The notes beneath the pieces were generated by a model. That model was not told the DNA's origin. It did no database searches and worked only from the letters and a program-made list of their open reading frames with translations. The position numbers were made by a program, and so were the translations under genes. From assembly GCA_018607835.1 (NCBI GenBank), contig JABBAS010000071.1, positions 11,957 through 52,013 of the forward strand: a stretch of 40,057 nucleotides of DNA. The letters run 5' to 3'. Position 1 is the stretch's first letter. Every line of letters starts with the position of its first letter. This DNA is from Methylobacillus sp. Its GTDB lineage: Bacteria > Pseudomonadota > Gammaproteobacteria > Burkholderiales > Burkholderiaceae_C. This document shows, piece by piece, positions 25,784 to 33,987 of the stretch.

Positions 25784-25817
25784 CATAAATATAAGCGAAT
25801 ACTCATATTTATGTCAC
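25784..25817 (-). promoter_or_regulatory. Palindromic promoter/operator between MBL hydrolase and permease genes
   Basis: CATAAATAT (25784-25792) and ATATTTATG (25805-25813) form a perfect nine-base inverted repeat with a 12-base spacer. On the minus strand GTGACA (25812-25817) and TATATT (25788-25793), 18 bases apart, make a reasonable -35/-10 pair reading into the MBL hydrolase gene, so the repeat overlaps the promoter. The AT-rich arms resemble ArsR- or MarR-type operators in style. No regulator gene is adjacent, and the same site may also repress the divergent permease. Confidence 0.6.
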
Positions 25818-25861
25818 GGACTTTCGCAGGGCAAAATGCAAAGCTACACCGGAGTTTTGCC

Positions 25862-27484
25862 ATGCACCTGATACAACGTTGGCTTTCAGAAAATATCGTC
25901 GCCCTAGGCCGAGACATGCGCTGGTCCTACCTGCCACCGCTGATGGTGTATGTGGCCGCTGGAATCCAAGGCCTCACGGGCATCGTGGGGACCTTTTTTG
26001 TTAAAGACTATTTAGGGCTGTCCGCTGAATTTTTGGCGGCTCTTGGGTTCTGGGCGTTTGTTCCTTGGTCGCTCAAGATGCCCCTCGGGCACTTGGTCGA
26101 CCTGATCTGGCGATTCAAGGCTTGGTTGGTCGTTTTAGGTGCCGTACTCATTGCCTGCAGTTTGGTCATCATGGCGGCACTCATCGGCCATCGCGAGGCC
26201 ATGGCCGCGTTGTGGAGCGTGAACGCGTGGTTCGTACTCGCCACCTTGCTCAGCCCCATCGGTTATGTCTTGCAAGACGTTGTCGCGGATGCCATGACGG
26301 TAGAGGCCGTTCCCATGGTGAATGCGCAGGGCAACGCCACGCCACCCGACCAACTCAAGCGCATGCACATCACCATGCAAACGTTGGGCCGTGTGGCGAT
26401 CATCGGTGGAACGGTGCTCGTCGCGCTGATTAACCTGTGGGTTTTCAAAGGCAGCGACGCCTTGCCTGCCGCGCAAAAACTAGCCCTTTACCAAGACGTC
26501 TACCTCATGGCACTGTGTATACCGGTCATCTCTATGCTCGGACTACTCAGCGCCTACTGGCTACACCGACGCGCAGTGCGCCAACTCACCGCTCAGGGCA
26601 TGACGCCTACACAGGCCGAAGAGACCCTCAGGCCGCCGCTAGAGCCTACCCAGCCCAACGTTTGGATTTTGGGTGGTAGCTTGGTATTTGTCGCCCTCAC
26701 CTTGTCCTTGGGACTCTCGGATTGGGCTTACAGCCAAGAGGCTATTTTTCTGGGCTCAACCGCCATCATCCTGTGGCTGATGCGCCGGCTCGTTAGCGAG
26801 TTGGCCCCCTCGGCGAGGCGGACCTTGGTTGGCACCGCTGTAATTATTTTCTTATTTCGAGCGACCCCGAGCGCGGGGCCAGGCGTGAGCTGGTGGCTGA
26901 TTGATGAGTTGAAGTTTGACGCCCACTTCTTCTCGGTGTTGTCACTCATTGGCAGCACACTCACCTTGTTTGGCATGTTTGCCTTTCGCCAGTTCATGGC
27001 CGAGCGCCCGATTACCTACGTGGTGGGCTTTTTGACCCTGGCCGGCTTTATGTTGAGCCTACCGACCTTGGGTATGAGCATGGGCCTGCACGTGTGGACC
27101 AGCAGCGTCACAGGCGGCGTTGTCGACGCGCGCTTTATCGCACTAGTGGACACCGCGCTCGAGTCGCCACTGGGCCAAATTGCCATGATCCCCATGCTCG
27201 CATGGATAGCCAACTCCGCACCGCGCCAACTCAAGGCCACCTACTTCGCCATCATGGCCAGCTTCACCAACCTCGCCTTATCGGCGTCGCAGTTAGGCAC
27301 CAAATACGTCAACCAGTGGTACACCATCACCCGAGAGATACGTGACCCCGCCACGCAAGTGGTTGAAACGGTGGCGAACTATAGCGACCTCACGGCGCTG
27401 CTGGCCACCGTCATCGCGATCGGTCTGGTCATGCCGCTCAGCGGCCTGTACCTTGCCAAGCGACTGGGCTGGCAGAGCGCTTAG
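25862..27484 (+). CDS. MFS permease, BT1 (folate/biopterin transporter)-like
   Basis: A 540-residue polytopic membrane protein with about twelve hydrophobic segments. The stretch WAFVPWSLKMPLGHLVDL and the loop GYVLQDVVADAMTVEAV resemble the BT1 branch of the major facilitator superfamily, where a PW-K-P motif and a DVVVD-like motif occur at these sites. Family members carry folates or pterins in plants, cyanobacteria and protozoa; bacterial substrates are unknown. ATG 25862 is preceded by CGGAG, while the upstream frame from 25811 starts inside the operator region. It is divergent from the exported MBL hydrolase. MFS fold is likely, BT1 assignment less sure. Confidence 0.75.
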   Translation: MHLIQRWLSENIVALGRDMRWSYLPPLMVYVAAGIQGLTGIVGTFFVKDYLGLSAEFLAALGFWAFVPWSLKMPLGHLVDLIWRFKAWLVVLGAVLIACSLVIMAALIGHREAMAALWSVNAWFVLATLLSPIGYVLQDVVADAMTVEAVPMVNAQGNATPPDQLKRMHITMQTLGRVAIIGGTVLVALINLWVFKGSDALPAAQKLALYQDVYLMALCIPVISMLGLLSAYWLHRRAVRQLTAQGMTPTQAEETLRPPLEPTQPNVWILGGSLVFVALTLSLGLSDWAYSQEAIFLGSTAIILWLMRRLVSELAPSARRTLVGTAVIIFLFRATPSAGPGVSWWLIDELKFDAHFFSVLSLIGSTLTLFGMFAFRQFMAERPITYVVGFLTLAGFMLSLPTLGMSMGLHVWTSSVTGGVVDARFIALVDTALESPLGQIAMIPMLAWIANSAPRQLKATYFAIMASFTNLALSASQLGTKYVNQWYTITREIRDPATQVVETVANYSDLTALLATVIAIGLVMPLSGLYLAKRLGWQSA

Positions 27485-27546
27485 CCCATCGTGCACAATA
27501 TCGGCTGCGTCATAGACGCGCCCCTTTTTAACTCGGAGAACACAAC

Positions 27547-28398
27547 ATGCAGGCTATTCAAACCGTCGGAATCATTGGCGCAGGCACGATGGGAAACGGC
27601 ATTGCCCAAGCGTGTGCGACCTGCGGCATAAACGTTGTCATGGTAGACATCAGCCAAGCCGCAGTTGACAAAGGCTTGGCCACTGTCAGCAGCAGCTTGG
27701 ACCGCTTAATCAAAAAAGAAAAGATCACCGCCGACGACAAAGCCGCCGCACTGGCAGGCATTACGGTAGCGACGGATTACGCCGCTTTAGCGGGTGCGCA
27801 ACTGGTGATCGAAGCCGCGACCGAGAACGAGGAACTGAAGATCAAAATTCTGCAGCAACTCGACGCCATGTTGCCCAAAGAAACACTCATTGCAAGTAAC
27901 ACCAGCTCCATCTCCATTACCAAGTTGGCAGCAGCGACGCAGCGCGCATCGCAATTTATTGGCATGCATTTTTTCAACCCCGTCCCCATGATGACCTTGG
28001 TTGAAATTATTCGTGGACTCCAAACCAGCGATGCCACCCATGAGGCGGTTAAGACATTGGCAGAGACGCTGGGCAAGACGCCTATCACCGTTAAAAATGC
28101 GCCAGGTTTTGTCGTCAACCGCATCCTCGTCCCCATGATTAACGAGGCATTTTTTGTGCTCGCAGAAGGGCTGGCAACCCCAGAGGACATAGACGCGGGC
28201 ATGAAGCTCGGCTGCAACCACCCAATAGGCCCACTGGCTTTGGCTGACATGATTGGGCTGGATATCTGCCTCGCCGTCATGAACGTCTACGTCGCTGAAT
28301 ACAACGACGGCAAGTACCGTCCATGCCCGCTACTCAAGGAAATGGTCGCTGCCGGCTATTTGGGTCGCAAGACAGGTCGTGGGGTCTACACCTATTAG
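27547..28398 (+). CDS. 3-hydroxybutyryl-CoA dehydrogenase
   Basis: A 283-residue NAD(P)-dependent enzyme that interconverts acetoacetyl-CoA and 3-hydroxybutyryl-CoA. The N-terminal dinucleotide fold has GAGTMG at residues 11-16, catalytic His is in GMHFFNPVP, and the C-terminal domain has NAPGFVVNRILVPMINEA and GCNHPIGPLALADMIGLD. It matches Hbd/PaaH in length. GGAG lies upstream of the ATG. It may accept products of butyryl-CoA oxidation, which links it to IcmF, or serve phenylacetate-type or polyhydroxybutyrate metabolism. It stands between the permease and AMP nucleosidase genes without an evident partner. Confidence 0.93.
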   Translation: MQAIQTVGIIGAGTMGNGIAQACATCGINVVMVDISQAAVDKGLATVSSSLDRLIKKEKITADDKAAALAGITVATDYAALAGAQLVIEAATENEELKIKILQQLDAMLPKETLIASNTSSISITKLAAATQRASQFIGMHFFNPVPMMTLVEIIRGLQTSDATHEAVKTLAETLGKTPITVKNAPGFVVNRILVPMINEAFFVLAEGLATPEDIDAGMKLGCNHPIGPLALADMIGLDICLAVMNVYVAEYNDGKYRPCPLLKEMVAAGYLGRKTGRGVYTY

Positions 28399-28410
28399 CG
28401 GACGTTGTTT

Positions 28411-28439
28411 GGCCGGTGCGGCCGGTGCGGCCAGCACCG
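28411..28439. repeat. Nine-base tandem repeat plus hairpin before amn
   Basis: The unit GGCCGGTGC occurs 2.4 times in tandem (28411-28432). Its end forms an inverted repeat CGGTGC-GGCCA-GCACCG at 28423-28439. It sits between the 3-hydroxybutyryl-CoA dehydrogenase stop and amn. A short T-rich stretch follows only some 15 bases later, so terminator function is doubtful. Confidence 0.5.
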
Positions 28440-28479
28440 CCATGGGCGCACCGCCTTTCTGTTTTAAGATGGTGTACCC

Positions 28480-30018
28480 ATGTCCCAACACCCTCAAACA
28501 ATTTTCGACAGCGTCGCCTTTGACGACGCACAACAAGCGCTCGCGCGCGTGCAAGCCATCTACAACGCGGGGGTTGCACACCTGCGTCAGGGGCTGCAAG
28601 ACTTCGTCAACCAAGCCGACATTCCGCAGCGCGAGTTGCCACGGTGCCGGGCGTTTTACCCGTTCGTGCGCTTACAAAACAAAAGCGTTGCCCACGCCGC
28701 CAGCGCCAACCACCGCTTGTCTTATGGCTTTGTTAGCGGTGCGGGCGTATTTGAAACGACGCTCACCAACCCGGACCTCTTTGCCCACTACTACCAACAG
28801 CAATTTGAACTGCTGCTACAAAACCACGACATCACGCTGACCGTTGGCGTCAGTGATACGCCGATTCCCGTCCACTTTTCATTGGCCGAAAACGACCACG
28901 TGGAGGGGCAACTCAACCCACCGCGTCGTGCGCGCTTACCCGACGTGTTCGACCTGCCCGACCTGATGGGCATGGACGACGCCATTGCCAACGGCGACCA
29001 CGATGTTTTGCCTGAGGGCACTAAGCCCTTGGCTTTGTTCACCGCACCGCGGGTGGACTACTCGCTGCATCGCCTGCGGCACTACACCGGCACCTCGCCG
29101 TACAGCTTCCAAAACTTCGTTCTGCTCACCAACTACCAGTTCTACATTGATGAGTTCGTGGCACTGGGCAAAGCCATGATGCAAGATCCGGCCTGCGCCT
29201 ACATCGGTTTCATTGAACCCGGCAATGTGCTCACGCCACGGGTGAATCTAAGCCCAGACGAGCAAGCGTTTTTAGAGCAGGTTGCCCACGGCCAACCGGG
29301 CACACCCCCTGCGCGTCTGCCACAAATGTCGGCCTACCACTTGGTGCGCGCCGATCGGGGAGGCATCAGCCTCGTCAACATCGGGGTCGGCCCCTCCAAC
29401 GCCAAGACCATGACCGACCACATCGCCGTCCTACGGCCTTATGCGTGGATCATGCTCGGCCATTGCGCGGGCTTGCGTAACAGCCAAGTCTTGGGGGACT
29501 ACGTCCTCGCTCATGGCTATGTGCGCGAAGACCACGTATTGGACGAAGAGCTCCCCCTGTGGGTCCCTATCCCGCCACTGGCCGAGATTCAAATCGCCTT
29601 GGCACAGGCAGTGGCCGATGTCACCCAACTCGAAGGGGCTGAGCTCAAACGGATTTTGCGTACAGGAACCGTGGCCAGCACCGACAACCGTAACTGGGAG
29701 TTGCTCCCGTTCTTCGGTGAGCGCAGTACGCCTGCCAAGCGGTTTTCACAATCTCGCGCCATTGCACTCGACATGGAGAGCGCCACCGTAGCCGCCAACG
29801 GGTTCCGCTTCCGCGTCCCCTACGGCACCTTGTTGTGCGTGAGTGACAAGCCATTGCACGGTGAGATTAAGCTGCCCGGCATGGCGAACGATTTTTACCG
29901 CGAGCGCGTTAGTCAGCACCTAGAGATTGGTATGTTGGCCCTAGAAAAACTACGGGCCGCCGGGGAGTCATTACACAGTCGGAAATTACGTAGCTTCAAC
30001 GAAGTGGCCTTTCAGTAA
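28480..30018 (+). CDS. amn: AMP nucleosidase
   Basis: A 512-residue enzyme that cleaves AMP to adenine and ribose 5-phosphate, controlling adenylate pools. The N-terminal AMP-nucleosidase domain includes the RCRAFYPFVRLQ-like stretch and FAHYYQQQFELLLQNH. The C-terminal phosphorylase-like domain has VGPSNAKTMTDHIAVLRP, MLGHCAGLRNSQ, GDYVLAHGYVREDHVLD and the substrate Glu in ALDMESATVAANG. It is slightly longer than the E. coli enzyme. The EamA transporter gene starts six bases after its stop, so the two are probably co-transcribed. Confidence 0.94.
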   Translation: MSQHPQTIFDSVAFDDAQQALARVQAIYNAGVAHLRQGLQDFVNQADIPQRELPRCRAFYPFVRLQNKSVAHAASANHRLSYGFVSGAGVFETTLTNPDLFAHYYQQQFELLLQNHDITLTVGVSDTPIPVHFSLAENDHVEGQLNPPRRARLPDVFDLPDLMGMDDAIANGDHDVLPEGTKPLALFTAPRVDYSLHRLRHYTGTSPYSFQNFVLLTNYQFYIDEFVALGKAMMQDPACAYIGFIEPGNVLTPRVNLSPDEQAFLEQVAHGQPGTPPARLPQMSAYHLVRADRGGISLVNIGVGPSNAKTMTDHIAVLRPYAWIMLGHCAGLRNSQVLGDYVLAHGYVREDHVLDEELPLWVPIPPLAEIQIALAQAVADVTQLEGAELKRILRTGTVASTDNRNWELLPFFGERSTPAKRFSQSRAIALDMESATVAANGFRFRVPYGTLLCVSDKPLHGEIKLPGMANDFYRERVSQHLEIGMLALEKLRAAGESLHSRKLRSFNEVAFQ

Positions 30019-30023
30019 CCGCC

Positions 30024-30911
30024 ATGTCTCGCCTCACCGGGAACACCCGCGGCATCGTGTCTATGCTCATCGCCATGGGCGCTTTTGGTGTCATGGACAC
30101 CATCATCAAGCTCTTGAGCGACGGCATGCCCCCCATGCAAATCACCGCGCTACGCGGGTTGGTCACCATGCCGTTGATCGCGGTCTATCTCTGGCGCAGA
30201 CAAAGCATCGCTAGCGTCATTCGGATTCGCTGGCGGTTGCACTTGGTTCGTGGCCTCTTGGCCATCGCGATGCTGTGGTGCTTCAGTGTGGGGGTTAAAA
30301 ACCTAGCGTTGACGCAGGCCTACACCATCTTCTTTATCGCCCCCGTTTTGGTCTCCATTTTCGCTTGGCCCATTTTGGGAGAGCGTGTCAGCGGGGTACA
30401 TTGGTTCGCCCTTATTGTGGGTTTGACGGGCATCATCATCGCGCTGCGTCCCTCCCTCGATGGCATGGTGAGCGGCGGTGGATTTGCCGTACTGGGGGCG
30501 GCCACATGCTATGCGGCCAGCGCCGTCATCAGCCGTCGCTTGTCACGAACCGACTCCACGGATAGTCAGGTGTTTTGGGTCATGTGTTTTTTGTCCGTCG
30601 GCGGGACGGCGATTGCTTGGGCCAACTGGCAAACGCTGACTCTGGCGCAGTGGGTCTTAATGCCCGCCATGGCTTTGAGCGGGTTTATCGGTCAATTGGC
30701 GATTACCGACGCCTTCAAGCATGGTCGGGCGGCAACCATCGCGCCCTTTGAGTACAGCGCGCTGGCATGGGCTGTCGGCTTTGACTGGTTGTTTTGGCAC
30801 GTCTTGCCTGACGGGCTCACCTTTGTGGGTGCCGCCATCATCGTGGCAACTGGCCTCTGGCTATTGCGCCTAGAGCGCAACGCCCGCAGGAAAGACGACC
30901 GCTCCGACTGA
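30024..30911 (+). CDS. EamA-family (DMT) transporter
   Basis: A 295-residue membrane protein with ten expected helices in two EamA repeats. The first ends around IAPVLVSIFAWPILGERV and the second around FEYSALAWAVGFDWLFWH, each with the usual Pro/Glu-containing end of the repeat. Drug/metabolite superfamily members export amino acids, nucleosides or drugs, and the substrate cannot be told. The closeness to amn could hint at a purine-related substrate, but that is speculation. It converges on the phosphatidylserine decarboxylase gene. Confidence 0.88.
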   Translation: MSRLTGNTRGIVSMLIAMGAFGVMDTIIKLLSDGMPPMQITALRGLVTMPLIAVYLWRRQSIASVIRIRWRLHLVRGLLAIAMLWCFSVGVKNLALTQAYTIFFIAPVLVSIFAWPILGERVSGVHWFALIVGLTGIIIALRPSLDGMVSGGGFAVLGAATCYAASAVISRRLSRTDSTDSQVFWVMCFLSVGGTAIAWANWQTLTLAQWVLMPAMALSGFIGQLAITDAFKHGRAATIAPFEYSALAWAVGFDWLFWHVLPDGLTFVGAAIIVATGLWLLRLERNARRKDDRSD

Positions 30912-30921
30912 CGGCCCGCCT

Positions 30922-31800
30922 TTAGTTCGCGACGCTTGCACTGGCACTGGCACTGGCCATCGCCTCACCAAGACGCACGGCGCCGCCGGGAACCCACGTC
31001 GGGTCAAACGTCACCGTTCGCTCTGGCCACAAGACGACAACGGTGGAGCCGAGTAAAAACCGCCCCATCTCTGCGCCTTTCGCTAAACGGACGTCACCTG
31101 CCGCATAGGTCCAGTGGCGCATGGCCTTGGTACGCGGTGGGTTCACGCGACCGTGCCAGACCGTCGACATACTGCCCACAATCGTGGCGCCTACCAAGAC
31201 CATCACCATGGGACCCGTGTCGGTATCAAACCAGCACACCACCCGCTCGTTACGCGCAAATAGACCGGGCACATGGGCAGCGGTGAGCGGGCTTACCGAA
31301 AATAAATCCCCAGGCACATAGGTCATGCGGGTGAGCGTGCCAGCGCAAGGCATATGAATACGGTGGTAATCCTTGGGACTCAAATAAATCGTCGCAAATT
31401 GGCCTTGATGAAACACCTGTGCGGCATCCGCATCACACGCCAACAGCGCTTGTGCGGTGTACTGATGACCTTTTGCCTGAAAAATCTGTCCATCTGCTAT
31501 GGGCCCGAGCTGGCTCACCGCACCATCCACCGGGCTCACCCATGCGCTGTCAGCGATGGGGCGCGCGCCCTCACGCAGGGCACGTGTGAAAAACGCGTTA
31601 AAGGTTGCGTAGCTTCCCAAACTGGGCTCGGCAGCCTCCATCATGTTGACGTCGTAGCGTCGGACGAAGTCGGCGATGATCGCCGTCGTAATGACCCCCA
31701 TAGGCGTCCCCGCTACCCACCCACCAAACTGGGTCAGCGCTTTTTTGGGCATTAAATATTGGCCCCAAACCGGTCGCCGAGATGTCACGTCAAGCCCCAC
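30922..31800 (-). CDS. psd: Phosphatidylserine decarboxylase
   Basis: A 292-residue membrane-associated proenzyme that makes phosphatidylethanolamine. It cleaves itself at the LGST site (Ser252), and the serine becomes the pyruvoyl cofactor. DYHRIHMPCAGTL and YKVDM-like YDVNMMEAAEPSL blocks also match the bacterial long type. The start is taken as GTG 31800: the segment GQYLMPKKALTQFGGW aligns with the E. coli N-terminus LQYILPK, so the ATG at 31752 would cut into homologous sequence. The C-terminus carries an Ala-Ser repeat from a six-base tandem repeat. It diverges from the ABC exporter genes. Confidence 0.94.
   Translation of the reverse strand: MGLDVTSRRPVWGQYLMPKKALTQFGGWVAGTPMGVITTAIIADFVRRYDVNMMEAAEPSLGSYATFNAFFTRALREGARPIADSAWVSPVDGAVSQLGPIADGQIFQAKGHQYTAQALLACDADAAQVFHQGQFATIYLSPKDYHRIHMPCAGTLTRMTYVPGDLFSVSPLTAAHVPGLFARNERVVCWFDTDTGPMVMVLVGATIVGSMSTVWHGRVNPPRTKAMRHWTYAAGDVRLAKGAEMGRFLLGSTVVVLWPERTVTFDPTWVPGGAVRLGEAMASASASASVAN
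30938..30955. repeat. Six-base tandem repeat in the psd 3' end
   Basis: GCACTG occurs three times in a row and encodes the Ala-Ser repeat at the C-terminus of phosphatidylserine decarboxylase. In-frame expansion or contraction would be harmless to the catalytic core. Confidence 0.8.
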
Positions 31801-31936
31801 ATTGAAAAGAATGCGTTAGTAGAAAGACCTCAGGCTTTGCTTTTTCAGATTAAACCAATCGAAAATCACCCAGGTGGAGCTTGAATTCTATGCGCTACGA
31901 TAACAAATTCGCCAAGAAACGATAGACTTAGGGAAC

Positions 31937-32926
31937 ATGACCGACGAGACCTCCCCTACAACCGCCCGGCCCGCAACGGTACACGCTGAAAACGCGCCGC
32001 TATTGCGATGCGACAACTTGGTGAAACGCTTTGGCGACCAGACCGTTGTCAACGACCTCAGCTTTGCCATACACCCTGGCGAGTGCTTAGGCATCATCGG
32101 CCCCAATGGCGCGGGCAAGACCACCACCGTGCGCATGTGCTTGGGCCTCACCGCCCCCGATCAAGGACAAATCAGCTACACCAGTGCGCACGATCAGGCG
32201 CTGCGTATGCCGCACGATGCGCTCGCGATCAAGTCCGAGTTGGGCATCGTCAGTCAGATGGACACCTTGGACCCCGACTTCACATGTGAAGAAAACATCT
32301 GGGTCTACGGCAGCTACTTTGGCTTGGATGCCAAAGAGTTGCGGGCGCGGACGCCCGAGTTGCTCGATTTTGCAGTGCTGTCTCAGAAAGCAAGCGCCAG
32401 ACCCGGTGAGCTCTCAGGTGGTATGAAACGCCGTCTGAGTTTGGCTCGCGCCCTCGTCAATAACCCACGCCTGTTGGTGCTAGATGAGCCCACCACTGGC
32501 CTAGACCCACAGGCACGCCATCTGATGTGGGAGCGCTTGCAGCAATTGATGCAGGTGGGCAAGTCGATTTTGCTCACCACCCACTTTATGGACGAAGCGG
32601 AACGTCTATGTGATCGCTTGCTGGTGGTGGACCATGGTCGCAAATTGGCAGAGGGTACGCCGCGTGAGCTGATCGCCGCGCACATTGAACCCGAGGTGGT
32701 GGAGGTCTACGGGCCCGGCGCACAGCAACTGATGTCGGCACCCATCCGCTCGCGCGCCGACCGCGCTGAACTGGTGGGCGACACCGTCTTTTTCTACACC
32801 CACCACGCCGCGAGTTTGTTGTTAGAGCTGTCACGCCAGCCCAGCCTGCGCACCTTGCACAGACCGGCTAATTTAGAGGACCTGTTCCTGAAACTGACGG
32901 GTCGCCAGATTCGGGAAGGAGCGTAA
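31937..32926 (+). CDS. ABC exporter ATP-binding protein, NodI-like
   Basis: A 329-residue ABC ATPase. The Walker A is GPNGAGKT at residues 55-62, the signature LSGGMKRR begins at 159, and the Walker B LLVLDEP is at 179-185. A C-terminal extension follows (VVEVYGPGAQQL and on) as in NodI/DrrA-type exporters. AGGGA lies upstream of the ATG. The permease gene starts two bases after its stop. NodI proteins export lipo-chitin oligosaccharides in rhizobia, but homologues are widespread in Burkholderiales without nodulation genes, so the substrate here is unknown. Confidence 0.92.
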   Translation: MTDETSPTTARPATVHAENAPLLRCDNLVKRFGDQTVVNDLSFAIHPGECLGIIGPNGAGKTTTVRMCLGLTAPDQGQISYTSAHDQALRMPHDALAIKSELGIVSQMDTLDPDFTCEENIWVYGSYFGLDAKELRARTPELLDFAVLSQKASARPGELSGGMKRRLSLARALVNNPRLLVLDEPTTGLDPQARHLMWERLQQLMQVGKSILLTTHFMDEAERLCDRLLVVDHGRKLAEGTPRELIAAHIEPEVVEVYGPGAQQLMSAPIRSRADRAELVGDTVFFYTHHAASLLLELSRQPSLRTLHRPANLEDLFLKLTGRQIREGA

Positions 32927-32928
32927 AC

Positions 32929-33936
32929 ATGTCCAGCACCCCCACCAACACACAAGCTGACGACGCACGGGAGCCAGGGCAGGACCCCATGCTGAACATC
33001 AACGCCCTCGGCACCGACGGCGGCATCAGCAACGCCCCCCACGACCCGACCAGTAGCCCCCAGCCAGCGCAAAGCGCAGACCCGTCAGCGTCTGATGCGG
33101 GCGCGGCACGTCGGCGCTACCGCCGAGTGTGGGGTAGCCAATCACGCAGCCCGTGGCGTGCGCCACAACTCGATCGCTCGTTTATTCCTGTGTTTTTGCG
33201 CAACTTTTTGGTATGGCGCAAGCTGGCCATTCCAAGTCTTGTCGGCAACATTGCAGAGCCGCTCATTTGGCTGGTCGCCTTTGGCTACGGCATGGGCGCC
33301 TTGGTGGGCAGCATCACAATCGATGGCACCGCCGTACCGTATCTCTTGTTTTTGGCCAGCGGCAGCATTTGCATGAGCGCCATGAATGCCGCATCCTTCG
33401 AGGCCCTGTACTCGGCGTTCTCGCGCATGCATGTTCAAAAAACATGGGATGGCATCATGAATGCACCCATTAGCCTAGATAACGTCGTGTTGGCGGAAAT
33501 GCTTTGGGCCGCCTTCAAAGCCTTGTTCACCAGCACCGCCATCATGGGGGTGATGCTGGCGCTAAAAATCAGCACCAGCACCCATTTGTTTCTTGCTTGG
33601 CCGGTCTTGCTACTCACCGGCATCACGTTTAGTTGCTTGGCCTTGGTGTTTAACGCCTTGGCAAAAGGCTACGACTTCTTCACCTATTACTTCACGCTGT
33701 TTTTGACACCCATGATGTTCTTGAGTGGGGTCTTCTTCCCACTCACCCAGTTACCCCCATGGATTGCCGCCATTGCCGAAGCCTTGCCATTGGCCAACGC
33801 CGTGGCGCTGGTGCGGCCCCTGTTTATGGACCAGTGGCCCACCCAGTGGTGGTTGCATGTGGGCGTGCTATTGGCCTACGCGGTGGGCGCATTCTGGCTC
33901 GCACTGGCTCTCACACGCAAGCGCTTTGGCATGTAG
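32929..33936 (+). CDS. ABC exporter permease, NodJ-like
   Basis: A 335-residue ABC-2 permease with six hydrophobic segments. NodJ-like blocks are FLVWRKLAIPSLVGNIAEPL, SAMNAASFEALYSAFSRM and MMFLSGVFFPLTQLPPWI. Compared with usual NodJ proteins of about 260 residues it has an extra N-terminal tail of some 75 residues, rich in Pro, Ser, Asp and Gln and probably disordered. GGAAGGAG before ATG 32929 supports this start over an internal ATG at 32989. It forms an exporter with the ATPase encoded just upstream. Confidence 0.9.
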   Translation: MSSTPTNTQADDAREPGQDPMLNINALGTDGGISNAPHDPTSSPQPAQSADPSASDAGAARRRYRRVWGSQSRSPWRAPQLDRSFIPVFLRNFLVWRKLAIPSLVGNIAEPLIWLVAFGYGMGALVGSITIDGTAVPYLLFLASGSICMSAMNAASFEALYSAFSRMHVQKTWDGIMNAPISLDNVVLAEMLWAAFKALFTSTAIMGVMLALKISTSTHLFLAWPVLLLTGITFSCLALVFNALAKGYDFFTYYFTLFLTPMMFLSGVFFPLTQLPPWIAAIAEALPLANAVALVRPLFMDQWPTQWWLHVGVLLAYAVGAFWLALALTRKRFGM

Positions 33937-33987
33937 GTCTCAGGCCAGCTAAGGGCCTTGCCCTTTGCACCCCCGCCCTTTTAACGC

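Noticed and set aside
31937-33936. NodI/NodJ as evidence of a nodulation locus
   Set aside because: No nod or chitin-oligosaccharide genes are near; NodIJ-like exporters are common in non-symbiotic Burkholderiales.
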